The position numbers and the translations under genes are program-made. Of a stretch of 35,402 nt of DNA, positions 23,277-30,359 are shown piece after piece. How positions within the stretch are numbered: the stretch's first letter is position 1; every line of letters starts with the position of its first letter. The stretch is from Calditrichota bacterium (lineage in GTDB: Bacteria > Zhuqueibacterota > Zhuqueibacteria > JANLFK01 > Oleimicrobiaceae): NCBI GenBank assembly GCA_014359355.1, contig JACIZP010000187.1, positions 1-35,402 on the forward strand, given 5' to 3'. The notes below the pieces were generated by a model that made no database searches, was not told where the DNA came from, and saw only the letters and a list, made by a program, of their open reading frames with translations.

Positions 23277-24401
23277 ATGTCTATACCGGCGTCGCTGGTG
23301 GTCCGCCCTGTTCGCACCCGGCGTGACCTGAACCGTTTCGTGAAATTGCCATGGCAGATCTACCGCGGCAACCCCTCCTGGGTGCCGCCCCTGATCGCCG
23401 ACGTCAAAAAGATCTTGGACCGCGAGAAGAACCCGTTCTTCCAGCACTCGCAGGCGGAGTACTACCTGGCCGAGCGCGACGGCCAGACAGTAGGGCGCAT
23501 CGCTGCCATCGTCAACGACAACCACAACCAGTTCCACCACGAGAAAACCGGCTTTTTTGGCTTTTTTGAGTGTGTGAACGACCAACAGGTGGCAGATGCG
23601 CTCTTCGACGCGGCCGCCTCGTGGCTGCGCGCCAGGGGAATGGAAGTCATGCGCGGCCCCATGAACCCCAGCACCAACGATACCATCGGCCTGCTGCTGG
23701 ACGCTTACGACCTCCCGCCGGTGATCATGATGACCTACAACCCGCCGTACTATGTCGACCTGGTGAACCGCTACGGGATGACCAAGGTCATGGACGTGTA
23801 CGCGTACTGGATGGATGCCACGCAACCACTGCCGGAGAAGTTAATCAGGGTGACCGAAAAGGTGCAGAAGAAGGAAGGGCTGATCTTCCGCAGCATCAAC
23901 ATGAAGGACTTTTGGGCAGAGGTGGATCGCATCCACCAGATTTACAAGGCCTGGAGCTACAACTGGGGCTTTGTGCCTATGACCACCGAGGAGTTCCACC
24001 ACCTGGCCAAGGACTTGAAGACCGTGGTCGACCCTGACTTGGCGTTCATTGCCGAGATGCACGGCCAGCCGGTGGGATTTTGTCTGACACTGCCCGACTT
24101 TAACCAGGCGCTGCATAAGATCAACGGGCGGCTTTTCCCCTTCGGGCTCTTCAAGCTCCTCTACTATGCCAAGAAAATCGACCAGGCGCGGGTCATCACC
24201 ATGGGCGTGATTCGCGAATACCAAAAGCGCGGCATCGACGGCCTGTTCTACCTGGAGACCTATCGCCGCGCGGTGGCCAAGGGGTACAAAGGGGGGGAGT
24301 TCTCCTGGGTTCTGGAAAACAACGTCATGATGCGGCGCACGGCGGAAATGATGGGCGGCAGAATCTACAAGACCTACCGGATCTACGACTACAAGCTGTG
24401 A
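23277..24401 (+). CDS. GNAT-fold protein, candidate bacterial ceramide synthase
   Basis: A 374-residue protein with acyl-CoA N-acyltransferase features. The C-terminal half has VIREYQKRGIDGLFYLETYRRA in pieces near 311-331, the acyl-CoA pyrophosphate-binding Q/R-x-x-G-x-G/A-type loop, and the ENNVMMRRTAEMMGG closing motif. The N-terminal half (RGNPSWVPPLIADVKKIL, EYYLAERDGQTVGRIAAIVN) looks like a second, degenerate GNAT unit. ATG 23277 follows GGGAGG closely and the gene is in one operon with spt. Known bacterial ceramide synthases are GNAT-like N-acyltransferases encoded near spt, so acylation of the sphingoid base is the leading inference. It has no close relation to the eukaryotic ceramide synthase fold. 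Confidence 0.78.
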   Translation: MSIPASLVVRPVRTRRDLNRFVKLPWQIYRGNPSWVPPLIADVKKILDREKNPFFQHSQAEYYLAERDGQTVGRIAAIVNDNHNQFHHEKTGFFGFFECVNDQQVADALFDAAASWLRARGMEVMRGPMNPSTNDTIGLLLDAYDLPPVIMMTYNPPYYVDLVNRYGMTKVMDVYAYWMDATQPLPEKLIRVTEKVQKKEGLIFRSINMKDFWAEVDRIHQIYKAWSYNWGFVPMTTEEFHHLAKDLKTVVDPDLAFIAEMHGQPVGFCLTLPDFNQALHKINGRLFPFGLFKLLYYAKKIDQARVITMGVIREYQKRGIDGLFYLETYRRAVAKGYKGGEFSWVLENNVMMRRTAEMMGGRIYKTYRIYDYKL

Positions 24402-24410
24402 CTGGCCAGC

Positions 24411-24746
24411 CTATTCCAGCCAGTAGAGGATGCGTCCGCAGTTCTCGCAGGTAATGACTTCGGCGTCCTCCCGCCCGCGGGCAGCGAGCGAGGTCGGAAG
24501 ACGCATGAAGCACCCCAGGCAGGTGTCGTCCTTCACCGGCACGATGGCGCGTTTGTAGCGAGCTTTGAGCCGCTCGTAGGTTGCGTAGAGCGGCTTTCCA
24601 ATTTTCTCCCTGAGCTCCTCGCGTGCCTTTTCCAACTTGTCAAGGGAGGGTGTCTCAAAGCCCAGTTGCTTGACGTCCTCCACTTCGCGGATCATCATGT
24701 CCAAGTCTTGCAAGGCCACCAGGAGCTCCAACTGCTTCTTGACCAT
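24411..24746 (-). CDS. C4-type zinc-ribbon protein with N-terminal coiled coil
   Basis: An 111-residue cytoplasmic protein. Residues about 5-60 form a charged coiled-coil hairpin. The C-terminal zinc ribbon has the pairs CLGC and CENC, with the family ending GRILYW. It resembles a short form of the CdsZ/DUF164 group; longer members have about 240 residues, so the coiled coil is truncated. Its ATG overlaps the PTS IIA stop as TGATG, so translation is coupled. The 3' end faces the GNAT gene at nine bases; a six-base inverted repeat ACTGGC/GCCAGT (24401-24424) spans that junction. Role unknown; zinc-ribbon proteins of this type are linked to cell division or RNA binding in some bacteria. Confidence 0.82.
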   Translation of the reverse strand: MVKKQLELLVALQDLDMMIREVEDVKQLGFETPSLDKLEKAREELREKIGKPLYATYERLKARYKRAIVPVKDDTCLGCFMRLPTSLAARGREDAEVITCENCGRILYWLE

Positions 24747-25210
24747 CACTCTTCTCCCTTGATGACGGCGACGAATTCCGCAAAGCTCTCCGCCGCCAGT
24801 AGGCGCTTACGATTCTTGCTCTCGTTGACCAGTTCCACCAGTCTGCCCAAGGCTGGGAGGTAGCGGCTGTTCAACTCTTGCGGCGGGGCCAGCACCATGA
24901 AGAACAGCTGGGCCGGCTTACCGTCGATGGAATCAAAGTCGATGGGGGCCGCGCTCCTGCCGAAGGCAATGCTCACGTCGGGCACGGCAGTGGATCTCCC
25001 GTGGGGGATGGCTACCCCCTTGCCGATGCCGGTGCTGCCCAAGCTCTCGCGCTTGTGCAGCATCTCGAGGACGATGGCCCGATTCCTGATTAGCCCCTCC
25101 CGCACAAAGGTATCCAGGAGTTCTTCCAGGACCTCATCCTTGTTCTTTGCCCGCATCGGCACTATGAAACGCTGTTCAGAGAAGAGCCGAGCCAATTCTT
25201 CGCGCGTCAT
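24746..25210 (-). CDS. PTS EIIA-type phosphocarrier (PtsN/fructose family)
   Basis: A 154-residue EIIA domain of the mannitol/fructose/nitrogen type, a phosphate acceptor on histidine. The active site is VAIPHGRS with the phosphorylated His, preceded by the family's GSTGIGKG. Further conserved blocks are AQLFFMVLAPP and LPALGRLVELV. No other PTS component is in the window, so a regulatory (PtsN-like) role is more likely than sugar uptake. The start ATG 25210 overlaps the upstream small gene's stop by four bases (ATGA), and its own stop overlaps the zinc-ribbon start. Confidence 0.9.
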   Translation of the reverse strand: MTREELARLFSEQRFIVPMRAKNKDEVLEELLDTFVREGLIRNRAIVLEMLHKRESLGSTGIGKGVAIPHGRSTAVPDVSIAFGRSAAPIDFDSIDGKPAQLFFMVLAPPQELNSRYLPALGRLVELVNESKNRKRLLAAESFAEFVAVIKGEE

Positions 25211-25503
25211 TCCTTAACCTCCTCGGATGGGGACAGCTGCAGGGGCTGGTCGTCTTGGCGCTCGGCGTCGATGACTCTCCGCACCGCCGGGACGATAAAG
25301 ACCTGGTCGAGCTCAAGGCGGCTCAACTCGCGGGCGATGATGCGGATCTTCTTGCGGGTCGGCAGTGCTGCATTGGCAATGAGCAGGCGTTGGTCGTCCA
25401 CCCGGCACAGACCGCCATCAAAGTCGCCCTTCTCGTAGCGCAGCTGGATACCCAATTGCGCCACTACCTCTTCCAGGGAATGCAGCAAGTCCTGATCCTT
25501 CAT
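25207..25503 (-). CDS. 98-residue protein of unknown function
   Basis: I do not recognise the family. ATG 25503 lies just after the ManC stop (four bases between). The product is cytoplasmic and reads as a compact alpha/beta domain: a helix DLLHSLEEVVAQLGI, two strands IQLRYEKGDF and GLCRVDDQRLLIANAALP, then a helix KKIRIIARELSRLELDQVFIVPAVRRVI in pieces, followed by a disordered acidic tail. The frame is open upstream to 25644 but that part is the shadow of ManC. Its tight packing between ManC and PTS IIA, with a four-base overlap to the latter, marks it as a real gene. Confidence 0.7.
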   Translation of the reverse strand: MKDQDLLHSLEEVVAQLGIQLRYEKGDFDGGLCRVDDQRLLIANAALPTRKKIRIIARELSRLELDQVFIVPAVRRVIDAERQDDQPLQLSPSEEVKE

Positions 25504-25507
25504 GGTC

Positions 25508-26581
25508 CTACAGATACCGGTCGAAATTGCGGCGACGCATGGCGTCCACCAGCTGTTTGACCTCTTGGGAACGCTGACGTGGGCAGATGAGCAGCGCATC
25601 CTCGGTGTCAACCACCACGAGGTCGTTGACACCCAGCAGGGCAACCAGCTTGTTGGGCGCCCACACGTAGCAGCCGCGCGCCTCGTAGCTGGCCAATTCC
25701 CCTTCGCTCACGTTGTCCTGGTGGTCGCGCCGCCCCAGCTTGTAGACTTCATCCCAACTGCCCACATCGCTCCAGCCAAAGTCGCCCTTGAGCACCACGA
25801 TGTTGTCGGACTTTTCCATGACCCCGTAGTCGATGGAGATGCTGCGCGTCTGGCGGTAGACGCGCTCAATGACCTTTCGCTCCGTCTTCTTGCCGAGGTG
25901 GCGGTCAATCTCGCACAGCCCCTCATAAAGCTCCGGCAGCTTGCTTTCGATCTCGGCAAGGATACGGCTCACTTTCCAAACGAAAATGCCACTGTTCCAC
26001 AAAAAGTCGCCACTGGCCAAGAACTGCTGCGCGTATTCCAGAGACGGCTTTTCGGCGAAAGTCTTGACGGCATAGCACGACACCCCGGCGAGCCTCTGCA
26101 GTTCAGTGGTTTCGTGCTGGATATACCCATAGCCAGTGGCCGGATAGGTGGGCTGAATGCCGATGGTCACCAGGCAGTCGCGGGTGCGGGCGATGATTTC
26201 TGCCGCCTTCAGGACTTTGCGGAACGCCCGTTCCCGCGCCACCACATGGTCGGCAGGCATGGCGACCATCACCGCCTCGGGATCTATGCGGCGCAAATAG
26301 AGGGCGCCCAAACCGATGCACGGGGCGGTATCCTTGCCGCGCGGCTCGGCGATAATCTGCTGCGGCGACAGCTCAGGCAGTTGCTGGGCGAGGATCTCGC
26401 GCTGTGCCTCCAAGCAGATGACGAAGATCTTGTCGCAGGGCACCAGGCCGGAAAGTCGTGCTATGGTATCCTGGATCAGCGACCGCTGCCCGAAAATGTT
26501 CAACACCTGTTTCGGTCGGCGCATGCGGCTCCGCGGCCAAAAACGCGTGCCTACGCCCCCGGCCATGATGAGAGCAAACAT
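25508..26581 (-). CDS. manC: Mannose-1-phosphate guanylyltransferase
   Basis: Makes GDP-mannose from mannose-1-phosphate and GTP, for cell-envelope polysaccharides. The 357-residue protein starts with the nucleotidyltransferase signature MAGGVGTRFWPRSRMRRPKQ in pieces (residues 7-26). It then has the GKDTAPCIGLGAL sugar-nucleotide block, MPADHVV, the TFAEKPSLEYAQQFL loop, LWNSGIFVWK, and FGWSDVGSWDEVYKL near 250. It lacks the C-terminal isomerase domain of bifunctional ManC/AlgA. ATG 26581 follows AGGAGG at nine bases. First gene of a four-gene minus operon. Confidence 0.94.
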   Translation of the reverse strand: MFALIMAGGVGTRFWPRSRMRRPKQVLNIFGQRSLIQDTIARLSGLVPCDKIFVICLEAQREILAQQLPELSPQQIIAEPRGKDTAPCIGLGALYLRRIDPEAVMVAMPADHVVARERAFRKVLKAAEIIARTRDCLVTIGIQPTYPATGYGYIQHETTELQRLAGVSCYAVKTFAEKPSLEYAQQFLASGDFLWNSGIFVWKVSRILAEIESKLPELYEGLCEIDRHLGKKTERKVIERVYRQTRSISIDYGVMEKSDNIVVLKGDFGWSDVGSWDEVYKLGRRDHQDNVSEGELASYEARGCYVWAPNKLVALLGVNDLVVVDTEDALLICPRQRSQEVKQLVDAMRRRNFDRYL

Positions 26582-26602
26582 GCGGTCATGCCTCCTGAAG
26601 GC

Positions 26603-26631
26603 AGATAAGAATCATCTTCGCTCGGGCACAA
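26603..26631 (-). promoter_or_regulatory. Probable promoter of the manC operon
   Basis: Minus strand TTGTGC (26631-26626), 17 bases, TTATCT (26608-26603). The -35 begins inside the T-run of the trxA terminator, so the two elements share bases. Weaker than the other promoters listed. Confidence 0.5.
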
Positions 26632-26676
26632 AAAAAACCACGGCGTCTGCCCTGCACCTGAGCAGGGCCGCCGTGG
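26630..26676 (-). terminator. Intrinsic terminator after trxA
   Basis: On the minus strand CCACGGCG (26676-26669) pairs with CGCCGTGG (26645-26638). An inner stem GCCCTGC/GCAGGGC sits around an ACCTGA/TCAGGT loop, with a run of eight T directly after. This is the clearest terminator in the window; it ends the trxA transcript about 150 bases past its stop. Confidence 0.9.
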
Positions 26677-26823
26677 TTGTCAATCACGGTTCACTGGAGC
26701 TCATCGATGTGAGACTGATGCCTCGCCCACCAACGGCTGCTGTCATTCTCGGATCAAGCGGCTCGTGTGTGTCGCCCCACGTGCTTACTCTGGGCACCAC
26801 TGTTCATCACAAACTTGCGGGCT

Positions 26824-27147
26824 TCAAAGGAGTTGTTCGATCCTGTCCACAATGCGCTGTTTGGAAATAGAGCCCACAAGCTGGCCGGCCACCTTGCCAT
26901 TCTTGAAGAAGAGCACGGTGGGGATCATCGCCACGCCAAAGCGGCTGGCGAGCCGGTTGTTCTTCGTGACGTCCACATTTCCCACCTTCACCCTACCGTT
27001 GTACTCGTCGGCCACCTCGGCAATGACCTGTGCCACCGTGCGGCACGGGGCACACCATTGCGCAGAAAAGTCCACCACCACGACCCCGGGGGCGGACGTC
27101 ACCTGCTCACCAAAGTTTGCTTCGCTTAGCTCCAGTAGCTGGCCCAT
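26824..27147 (-). CDS. trxA: Thioredoxin
   Basis: A 107-residue thioredoxin, the cytoplasmic dithiol reductant. Active site WCAPC near residues 31-35 has alanine where most thioredoxins have glycine (CGPC). Also seen are VDFSAQ, VGNVDVTKN, the cis-proline in MIPTVLFFKNGK, and a final helix. ATG 27147 begins the conserved fold; an upstream in-frame start at 27171 would add eight residues. It is transcribed alone between its own promoter and terminator. The 147 bases between its stop and the terminator hold nothing I can identify. Confidence 0.95.
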   Translation of the reverse strand: MGQLLELSEANFGEQVTSAPGVVVVDFSAQWCAPCRTVAQVIAEVADEYNGRVKVGNVDVTKNNRLASRFGVAMIPTVLFFKNGKVAGQLVGSISKQRIVDRIEQLL

Positions 27148-27185
27148 GCACGTGCTCCTCCTCTTTCGCACAAAAGTGGCATGCT

Positions 27186-27214
27186 AAAATATCACTCCCG
27201 CGCAAAAATAGCAA
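27186..27214 (-). promoter_or_regulatory. Promoter of trxA
   Basis: Minus strand TTGCTA (27214-27209), 17 bases, TATTTT (27191-27186). It lies just past the aldehyde dehydrogenase stop codon, in the 81-base gap before the thioredoxin ATG. Confidence 0.65.
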
Positions 27215-27228
27215 GGACTTTTTTCCCG

Positions 27229-28665
27229 TCAACCGCTCTTTTGTGGGAGGTTCAGCACCAGGAGGCGTGGCTCGGTCATCTCCTCGATGGCATATTTCAG
27301 CCCCTCGCGACCAAAACCGGAGTCCTTGACGCCGCCGTAAGGCATGTGGTCGATCCGGAAGGTGGGGTAGTCGTTGACCACCAGCCCGCCGACCACGATC
27401 TCGTCGTGCGCTTGCATGATCAGACGGATGTCGTTGGTAAAAACGGCCGCCTGCAGACCGAAGCGGGACTCGTTCACTGCCGCCACGGCCTCGTCGAAAG
27501 TCTCGTACGGATCGACGGTAACAATTGGCGCAAAGACCTCCTCGCTGCGCACCTTCATGTCGGGCGTGGTCTTGGTCAGCACGGTGGGCTCCAGCATCGC
27601 CCCGTCGCGCTCACCGCCGGTCAGCAGTTGCGCGCCAGCCGCCAAGGCCTCTTGGATCCACTGCTGCGCGGTGATGGCCGCCTGCTCGGTAATCATCGGC
27701 CCGCACACTGTGTCCGGATCGGCCGGGTCGCCCACCATGGTCTTGCGCGTCGCCTCAAGGAGCCGTTCAGTAAAGCCATCGAAGACGCGTCGGTGCACGA
27801 AAATGCGTTGCACGGCGATGCACACTTGCCCCGCATAAGCGAAGCCTCCGAGTGCCAGCCGCGACGCGGCAAAATCCAGGTCCGCGTCCTCGTGGACGAT
27901 GGCGGCGGCATTTCCGCCAAGCTCTAAGGTCACCTTCTTCTTGCCGGCCAGGCTCTTGAGCCGCCAGCCAACTTCGGCACTCCCCGTGAAGGTGAGCATC
28001 GCCACGCCGGGTTCGGTGGCCAGTATCTCGCCCACCTGTGCCGGACAAGGCACGACATTGAACGCACCGGGCGGCGCCCCAGCGGCGGTGACAATCTCGC
28101 CCAGCTTTATGGCAGTCACTGGCGTGAAGGACGAGGGCTTGAGCACCATGGTGTTGCCGGAAGCTAAGCAAGGTGCCAGCTTGTGACACACCAGGTTCAG
28201 CGGAAAGTTGAAGGGCGAGATTGCCCCGATGACGCCGATGGGGTACCGGCGCGTGTAGCCGAAATGCCCCTTGGCCGTTGGCAAAAGGTCCAGGGGGATC
28301 ACCTCCCCGGCGATGCGCTTTGCTTCCTCGGCAGCGACGGTGAAGGTGTAGATGGCCCTGTCCACTTCCCCTTGGGCGAAGCGTATAGGCTTGCCCGCCT
28401 CAGCGACGATGGTTTCGGCCAGCTCCTTGGCCCTTTTGCGCATGCCGGCAACAATCCCCTGCAACAGGGCCACCCGCTCGTACGGTGGCATGCGGCGCGT
28501 GGTGTCGAAGGCGCGTCGCGCCGCAGCTATGGCTGCAGAAAGGTCAGCCGGTGAACCGCGCGCCACCGCGGCTATCCGCTGGCCAGAAAACGGGTTGGTC
28601 ACGGCGAAAGTGTCTTTCCCCTCCCGCCATTCGCCGTCGATGAGCATACGGTAGCGTTTGGCCAT
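27229..28665 (-). CDS. NAD(P)-dependent aldehyde dehydrogenase (GapN/lactaldehyde dehydrogenase-like)
   Basis: A 478-residue aldehyde dehydrogenase that oxidises an aldehyde to its acid. The catalytic set is complete: N153 in PFNFP, E248 in TLELGGNAA, and nucleophile C282 in GQVCIAVQRIFVH. Cofactor and oligomer motifs NTMVLKPSS and TFTGSAEVGW are present. The overall pattern is closest to the lactaldehyde/non-phosphorylating glyceraldehyde-3-phosphate group, though the substrate cannot be fixed. Of two in-frame ATGs, 28665 is preferred because GGGAGG lies six bases before it. Single-gene transcript from the promoter at 28713-28741. Confidence 0.92.
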   Translation of the reverse strand: MAKRYRMLIDGEWREGKDTFAVTNPFSGQRIAAVARGSPADLSAAIAAARRAFDTTRRMPPYERVALLQGIVAGMRKRAKELAETIVAEAGKPIRFAQGEVDRAIYTFTVAAEEAKRIAGEVIPLDLLPTAKGHFGYTRRYPIGVIGAISPFNFPLNLVCHKLAPCLASGNTMVLKPSSFTPVTAIKLGEIVTAAGAPPGAFNVVPCPAQVGEILATEPGVAMLTFTGSAEVGWRLKSLAGKKKVTLELGGNAAAIVHEDADLDFAASRLALGGFAYAGQVCIAVQRIFVHRRVFDGFTERLLEATRKTMVGDPADPDTVCGPMITEQAAITAQQWIQEALAAGAQLLTGGERDGAMLEPTVLTKTTPDMKVRSEEVFAPIVTVDPYETFDEAVAAVNESRFGLQAAVFTNDIRLIMQAHDEIVVGGLVVNDYPTFRIDHMPYGGVKDSGFGREGLKYAIEEMTEPRLLVLNLPQKSG

Positions 28666-28712
28666 GGTCATCCTCCCTCATGCCAGGTGCAGAGCCGGCG
28701 CAAACACGCCGT

Positions 28713-28741
28713 ATTTTACGACACCGCACGACAATTGTCAA
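28713..28741 (-). promoter_or_regulatory. Promoter of the aldehyde dehydrogenase gene
   Basis: Minus strand TTGACA (28741-28736), 17 bases, TAAAAT (28718-28713). Perfect -35, one mismatch in the -10; transcription begins about 40 bases before the ATG. Confidence 0.8.
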
Positions 28742-28753
28742 CTGTTTTTTTCG

Positions 28754-28786
28754 AAAAGAAAAAGGCCGCCGGCTGACCAGCGGCCT
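28754..28786 (-). terminator. Intrinsic terminator after the sigma/anti-sigma/ybjQ operon
   Basis: On the minus strand AGGCCGC (28786-28780) pairs with GCGGCCT (28769-28763) around a ten-base loop, followed by TTTTTC and TTTTC. It lies 37 bases past the ybjQ stop. Confidence 0.85.
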
Positions 28787-28822
28787 CATGGGGCGCACTT
28801 TCCACACGGCCTCGCCAGGCGA

Positions 28823-29137
28823 TCACTCCACCACCACAGCGGTGCCGTAAGCGAGAATCTCGGCGGCAGCCGACATGACCATCGAGGTGCTGAAGCGAAC
28901 GCCCACCACTGCGTTGGCCCCCAATGCTTTGGCCTGCTCGACCATGCGGTCCACGGCCTGCTCGCGCGCTTCGGACAACATCTTCGTGTAGTCGACGATC
29001 TCGCCGCCAACCACGTTGCGCAGCGCCGCCATAAAGTCGTGGCCAATGTGGCGGGCGCGAATGGTGTTGCCGCGCACCAAGCCCAGGTAACGAACCACCT
29101 TCTTGCCAGCAATGGTCTCCGTTGTGGCAATGTACAT
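28823..29137 (-). CDS. ybjQ: YbjQ/UPF0145 family protein
   Basis: A 104-residue member of the YbjQ (heavy-metal-binding-like, DUF74) family, which forms pentameric rings of unknown function. The conserved strand-turn VRYLGLVRGNTIRARHIGHDF and the helix MVEQAKALGANAVVGVRF, in pieces, cover the full domain. ATG 29137 follows GGAGG at seven bases. It is 18 bases after the anti-sigma gene and before a terminator, so it belongs to the sigma-factor operon. Confidence 0.93.
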   Translation of the reverse strand: MYIATTETIAGKKVVRYLGLVRGNTIRARHIGHDFMAALRNVVGGEIVDYTKMLSEAREQAVDRMVEQAKALGANAVVGVRFSTSMVMSAAAEILAYGTAVVVE

Positions 29138-29155
29138 ATTTCTTCCTCCCTCACC

Positions 29156-29599
29156 TCAACGTACAAAGCGGTACCGGTCCCGTTTCCAGAAGTACAGGCG
29201 CTCGCGGACGACCGACAGCAGAAGCAAAACGAACCCCGCGATGGCGGCCAGGATAGCGACCTTCAGAGAGATCGCCAACGAGGGGTCGCGAATGAGACTT
29301 TCCACTGCCTTAAACCCCGCGAAGATGAGCAGGGCAGCAGCGCTCACCGCCAGCAGCACCGCGCCGAGGCCCCGCTCGATGCGATTGTACACCCGCGACC
29401 AGTACTCCTGCCAGATCCTGCTCTCTGGTTCCATGAGCGTCACTCCTTCCGTCACCTCTTTCAGTTGCCTGAACCCCTCCAGCTCCTTGGCACAGGCGTA
29501 ACACCTTGCCAGGTGGCGCTCGAGGTCTATCTTCTGAGCCTCTTCTATCTCCCCGTCGAGAAGGGCCATCATCAGCGGCCTGGCCTCCTCACATTTCAT
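29156..29599 (-). CDS. Anti-sigma factor, zf-HC2 type, with two membrane helices
   Basis: A 147-residue membrane protein that should hold the adjacent ECF sigma factor inactive. Residues 1-40 form the zinc-binding anti-sigma domain: Cys3, then ERHLARCYAC with the H-x3-C-x2-C pattern. Two hydrophobic helices lie at about 75-100 and 113-135, then a basic C-terminus. ATG 29599 is fixed by a full-length ribosome site: 12 bases (29603-29614) complementary to the 16S tail, three bases before the ATG. The start overlaps the sigma gene's end by 11 bases, so the two are made together. Confidence 0.9.
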   Translation of the reverse strand: MKCEEARPLMMALLDGEIEEAQKIDLERHLARCYACAKELEGFRQLKEVTEGVTLMEPESRIWQEYWSRVYNRIERGLGAVLLAVSAAALLIFAGFKAVESLIRDPSLAISLKVAILAAIAGFVLLLLSVVRERLYFWKRDRYRFVR

Positions 29600-30200
29600 G
29601 CGGATCACCTCCTTGCTCCCGCTCCAACAGCGCCTTGAGCGCTCGCCGGGCGTGGTAAAGCCGTGACATCACCGTACCCAGTGGTAAGAAAAGGAGCGCA
29701 GCCATCTCCGTGTACGACAACTGCTGGAAGTGGCGCAACACGATGATCTCCCGGTACTTGTCGGGCAGGCGACCTATGGCTCGCCACACGCGCTGCGCCG
29801 TCTCGTTGCGCTCGACGATCACTTCCGGATCATAGTCCAATTCTGTAGCCACGTCGAGTTCGCCGTTCTCCACTTCCTCCAGTGCCTGGAGGCGCTGTGC
29901 CCGCCGCGCGCGCAGGTGGTTGAAGCAGAGGTTGCGCAACAGCTGGTAGAACCAGGGCAGGAACGGCCTTTCTGGGTCAAACAACCGAATGTGCTGGTAG
30001 GCCCTGACAAACGCTTCCTGTGACAGATCCAGAGCGTCGTCATGGCAGCCGACCAGGCCCAGAGCAACGGAGTAGGCCAGGCGCTGGTAGCGCTCCACCA
30101 GCACCCTGAAGGCCCGAGCATCGCCCCTTTGACAGCGCACCACTGCCTCACGTTCCAGGCGGCGCGACTCAGGTAGAGCAGTGTCCGTAGCTACTTCCAT
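29589..30200 (-). CDS. ECF RNA polymerase sigma factor
   Basis: A 203-residue sigma-70 family group 4 (ECF) factor. Region 2 runs from about 25 to 95, with DALDLSQEAFVRAYQHIRLF and PFLPWFYQLLRNLCFNHLR in pieces. Region 4 runs from about 140 to 192, with LPDKYREIIVLRHFQQLSYTEMAALL and GTVMSRLYHARRAL helix-turn-helix. An acidic linker (EEVENGELDVATELD) joins them. ATG 30200 is preceded by GGTGGG. It is followed by its anti-sigma gene and ybjQ. The stimulus is unknown; membrane-spanning anti-sigma suggests an envelope signal. Confidence 0.94.
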   Translation of the reverse strand: MEVATDTALPESRRLEREAVVRCQRGDARAFRVLVERYQRLAYSVALGLVGCHDDALDLSQEAFVRAYQHIRLFDPERPFLPWFYQLLRNLCFNHLRARRAQRLQALEEVENGELDVATELDYDPEVIVERNETAQRVWRAIGRLPDKYREIIVLRHFQQLSYTEMAALLFLPLGTVMSRLYHARRALKALLEREQGGDPHEM

Positions 30201-30247
30201 TGCCCACCAAATATACGCAAGGCCTTTGCCATTTATTCAGTCGCTGC

Positions 30248-30276
30248 AATATACGCCAGCTGAGGGCAAATCGCAA
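30248..30276 (-). promoter_or_regulatory. Promoter of the sigma/anti-sigma/ybjQ operon
   Basis: Minus strand TTGCGA (30276-30271), 17 bases, TATATT (30253-30248). This is housekeeping-like, not an ECF-type AAC/CGT pair, so autoregulation is not evident. It is divergent from the ampS promoter 20 bases away. Confidence 0.65.
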
Positions 30277-30295
30277 GAAGGATTTTGCTTTCTTG

Positions 30296-30324
30296 TTGAC
30301 AAAGCGCTTTTTTCTTCCTATATT
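30296..30324 (+). promoter_or_regulatory. Promoter of the aminopeptidase operon
   Basis: TTGACA (30296-30301), 17 bases, TATATT (30319-30324). Transcription would start near 30331, about 30 bases before ATG 30360, and could serve all plus-strand genes to the window's right edge. Confidence 0.8.
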
Positions 30325-30359
30325 TCCAGCGCCATTTCTGGCAAGTCAGCGGAGAGTTG

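Noticed and set aside
24401-24424. Bidirectional terminator between the GNAT and zinc-ribbon genes
   Set aside because: Only a six-base inverted repeat with a 12-base loop and no T-run on either strand.
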